This document shows, piece by piece, positions 63,081-64,000 of a stretch of DNA of 64,000 nt. The notes under the pieces were generated by a model. The model saw only the letters and a program-made list of their open reading frames with translations, was not told where the DNA came from and did not search any database. The position numbers were made by a program, and so were the translations under genes. The DNA comes from Paenibacillus sp. (lineage in GTDB: Bacteria; Bacillota; Bacilli; Paenibacillales; Paenibacillaceae): positions 62,001 through 126,000 of the forward strand of contig JAILZT010000013.1 of NCBI GenBank assembly GCA_023512345.1. The letters run 5' to 3'. Each line of letters opens with the position of its first letter. The stretch's first letter is position 1.

Positions 63081-64000
63081 ATGCCTGAACGGATGTCAGA
63101 AAAAGATTTAAATCAGCTTATTCATATGCTGGATTTGGAATCATCAAGTAATGATATCCAGCTGGACGAATTTGTAAGAGATGTACAAGCTGCGGATGAT
63201 TATGATGGGCGATTGCTCGTTCGTTCCGATAAAATATTTGTACAAGACCCTCTTCCCGGTGGATCTCCAGCGGTGATTTCAGGGGTACTCCCAGTAGTCA
63301 TTCAAGTAAATGGCGAGAAAATAACAAGTCCCACCGAGGTCACTTCCGAGGATACGATTGAATGGGAGATTTCAGAGCCTCCGTTGTATGGAATAACAGT
63401 GTCTGAGGACAAGTTATGGGCATTTTTTACCTTATATTCGCCCAAGCGGTATGCCTGGAACCTGAACGATCATAATCCGGTATCTTGGTTGGAGATTACG
63501 GCAACTATGAATACGGAAGTAGAGGTCGGACATCTCAGCCTCAATAAGGTCATTTCAGATTTTGAGAAAAAATCAATCACCCAGAATCTTAATATCTCCG
63601 GAATTCATGCCGAGCTGCAGAATCCGAGCTATCAACCCATTCCTGTCGCTAATGGACGAGCTGCCGTACCTGGTGAGAATGCGCGAATGGAATTATTTTT
63701 TTCTGAAAATATAGTGGAAAGTGAGTTCAATGAAATTGGAGGTCAGGTCGATTATCGCAGCCATCTCCGAATTCCTTCTGTAGTCAGGGGGGAAGTCATA
63801 GCACGTAAAATCCCTGTAGTCGAGGGTATCCCGGGTTATGATGTTCATGGGGAGATTCTGTATCCTCAGCAGCCAACGGATATTATTGTGATTGCTAAGG
63901 ATCATACGGTACTGCTCGTGAATAATGAAATTCGTGCGCTTCGTGAGGGCAGACCGCGTATGACTGGGGATAAGATCAAGTATTTTGACATCTGTACCTC
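63081..64000 (+). CDS. DUF342/FapA-family protein, C-terminus cut by window edge
   Basis: An open frame of at least 306 codons leaves the right edge. It starts MPERMSEKDLNQLIHMLDLE after ATGGAGGGCGGACTA. The sequence contains the FapA/DUF342 features: a Gly-rich APPLPG-like region in the centre (EGIPGYDVHGEILYPQQPTD) and a preceding VNGRAAVPGENARMELFFSE segment, with the beta-helix part presumably beyond the window. The N-terminal 200 residues are not conserved in a way I recognise. The protein is cytoplasmic; FapA-type proteins are linked to flagella or cell-surface regulation in some bacteria, but a function is not established here. Confidence 0.75.
   Translation, partial: MPERMSEKDLNQLIHMLDLESSSNDIQLDEFVRDVQAADDYDGRLLVRSDKIFVQDPLPGGSPAVISGVLPVVIQVNGEKITSPTEVTSEDTIEWEISEPPLYGITVSEDKLWAFFTLYSPKRYAWNLNDHNPVSWLEITATMNTEVEVGHLSLNKVISDFEKKSITQNLNISGIHAELQNPSYQPIPVANGRAAVPGENARMELFFSENIVESEFNEIGGQVDYRSHLRIPSVVRGEVIARKIPVVEGIPGYDVHGEILYPQQPTDIIVIAKDHTVLLVNNEIRALREGRPRMTGDKIKYFDICT

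Overview
The window is a chromosomal segment of a low-to-mid GC, spore-forming Firmicute, almost certainly a nitrogen-fixing Paenibacillus. The main evidence is the compact one-operon nif cluster (nifB-nifH-nifD-nifK-nifE-nifN-nifX-DUF269-hesA-nifV). Its sigma-A type promoter is flanked by two GlnR-like operators, an arrangement known from Paenibacillus. Strong AGGAGG ribosome sites, frequent GTG/TTG starts, a gerM germination lipoprotein, T-box and yybP-ykoY leaders and many SNF2, AraC and GNAT accessory genes agree with this. I do not name a species.

Layout. 1-950: a terC-family membrane protein (minus strand, cut by the left edge) behind a manganese-type yybP-ykoY riboswitch. 960-12.4 kb: the nif operon, with a roughly 180-nt imperfect hairpin between nifK and nifE. 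12.4-18.3 kb: an array of about 50-bp repeats, a large secreted GH43-type glycosidase and a GH13 alpha-glucosidase. 18.3-25.4 kb: tyrS with a T-box, a methyltransferase, an MBL hydrolase, pgpA, and the gerM-rph-rdgB group. 25.5-31.6 kb: NfeD/SPFH membrane pair, cupin, aldo/keto reductase, CPBP protease and asparagine synthetase. 32.3-32.6 kb: tRNA-Arg(UCU) with a duplicated 3' end and terminator. 32.8-41.5 kb: a frameshifted lipoprotein, small enzymes, argS with a T-box, a SWIM/SNF2 helicase, a decayed ECF sigma gene and a set of short palindromes.

41.5-52.1 kb is accessory territory: a MerR/CMD pair, a MarR-controlled membrane protein/NmrA pair, a phosphotransferase-like protein, a WecG/TagA glycosyltransferase broken by an 8-bp duplication, an AraC regulator, two methyltransferases, and an ABC export operon that carries its own TetR regulator. 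52.1-56.9 kb: a MITE-like element, then a phosphate-uptake operon (secreted propeller protein-pstS-pstC-pstA) behind a Pho-box-like array; pstB is not next to it. 57.0-59.5 kb: hcp (hybrid cluster protein) divergent from a Crp/Fnr regulator with a perfect palindrome between them. 59.5-62.9 kb: a Fur-box-controlled iron(III) ABC importer. 63.1 kb to the right edge: a DUF342/FapA-like protein.

How the parts work together. NifB, NifE, NifN, NifX, NifV and probably the DUF269 protein and HesA build FeMo-cofactor for NifHDK; transcription is probably set by nitrogen status through GlnR. The right-hand third holds nutrient and stress systems (phosphate, iron, nitrosative stress), each with a recognisable operator. 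No wholly new multigene system could be demonstrated. The least explained items are the nifK-nifE hairpin, the composite dispersed repeats shared by three intergenic regions, the tRNA-Arg scar, the 25-nt palindrome set and the Pst operon with a non-lipoprotein PstS and a propeller partner.
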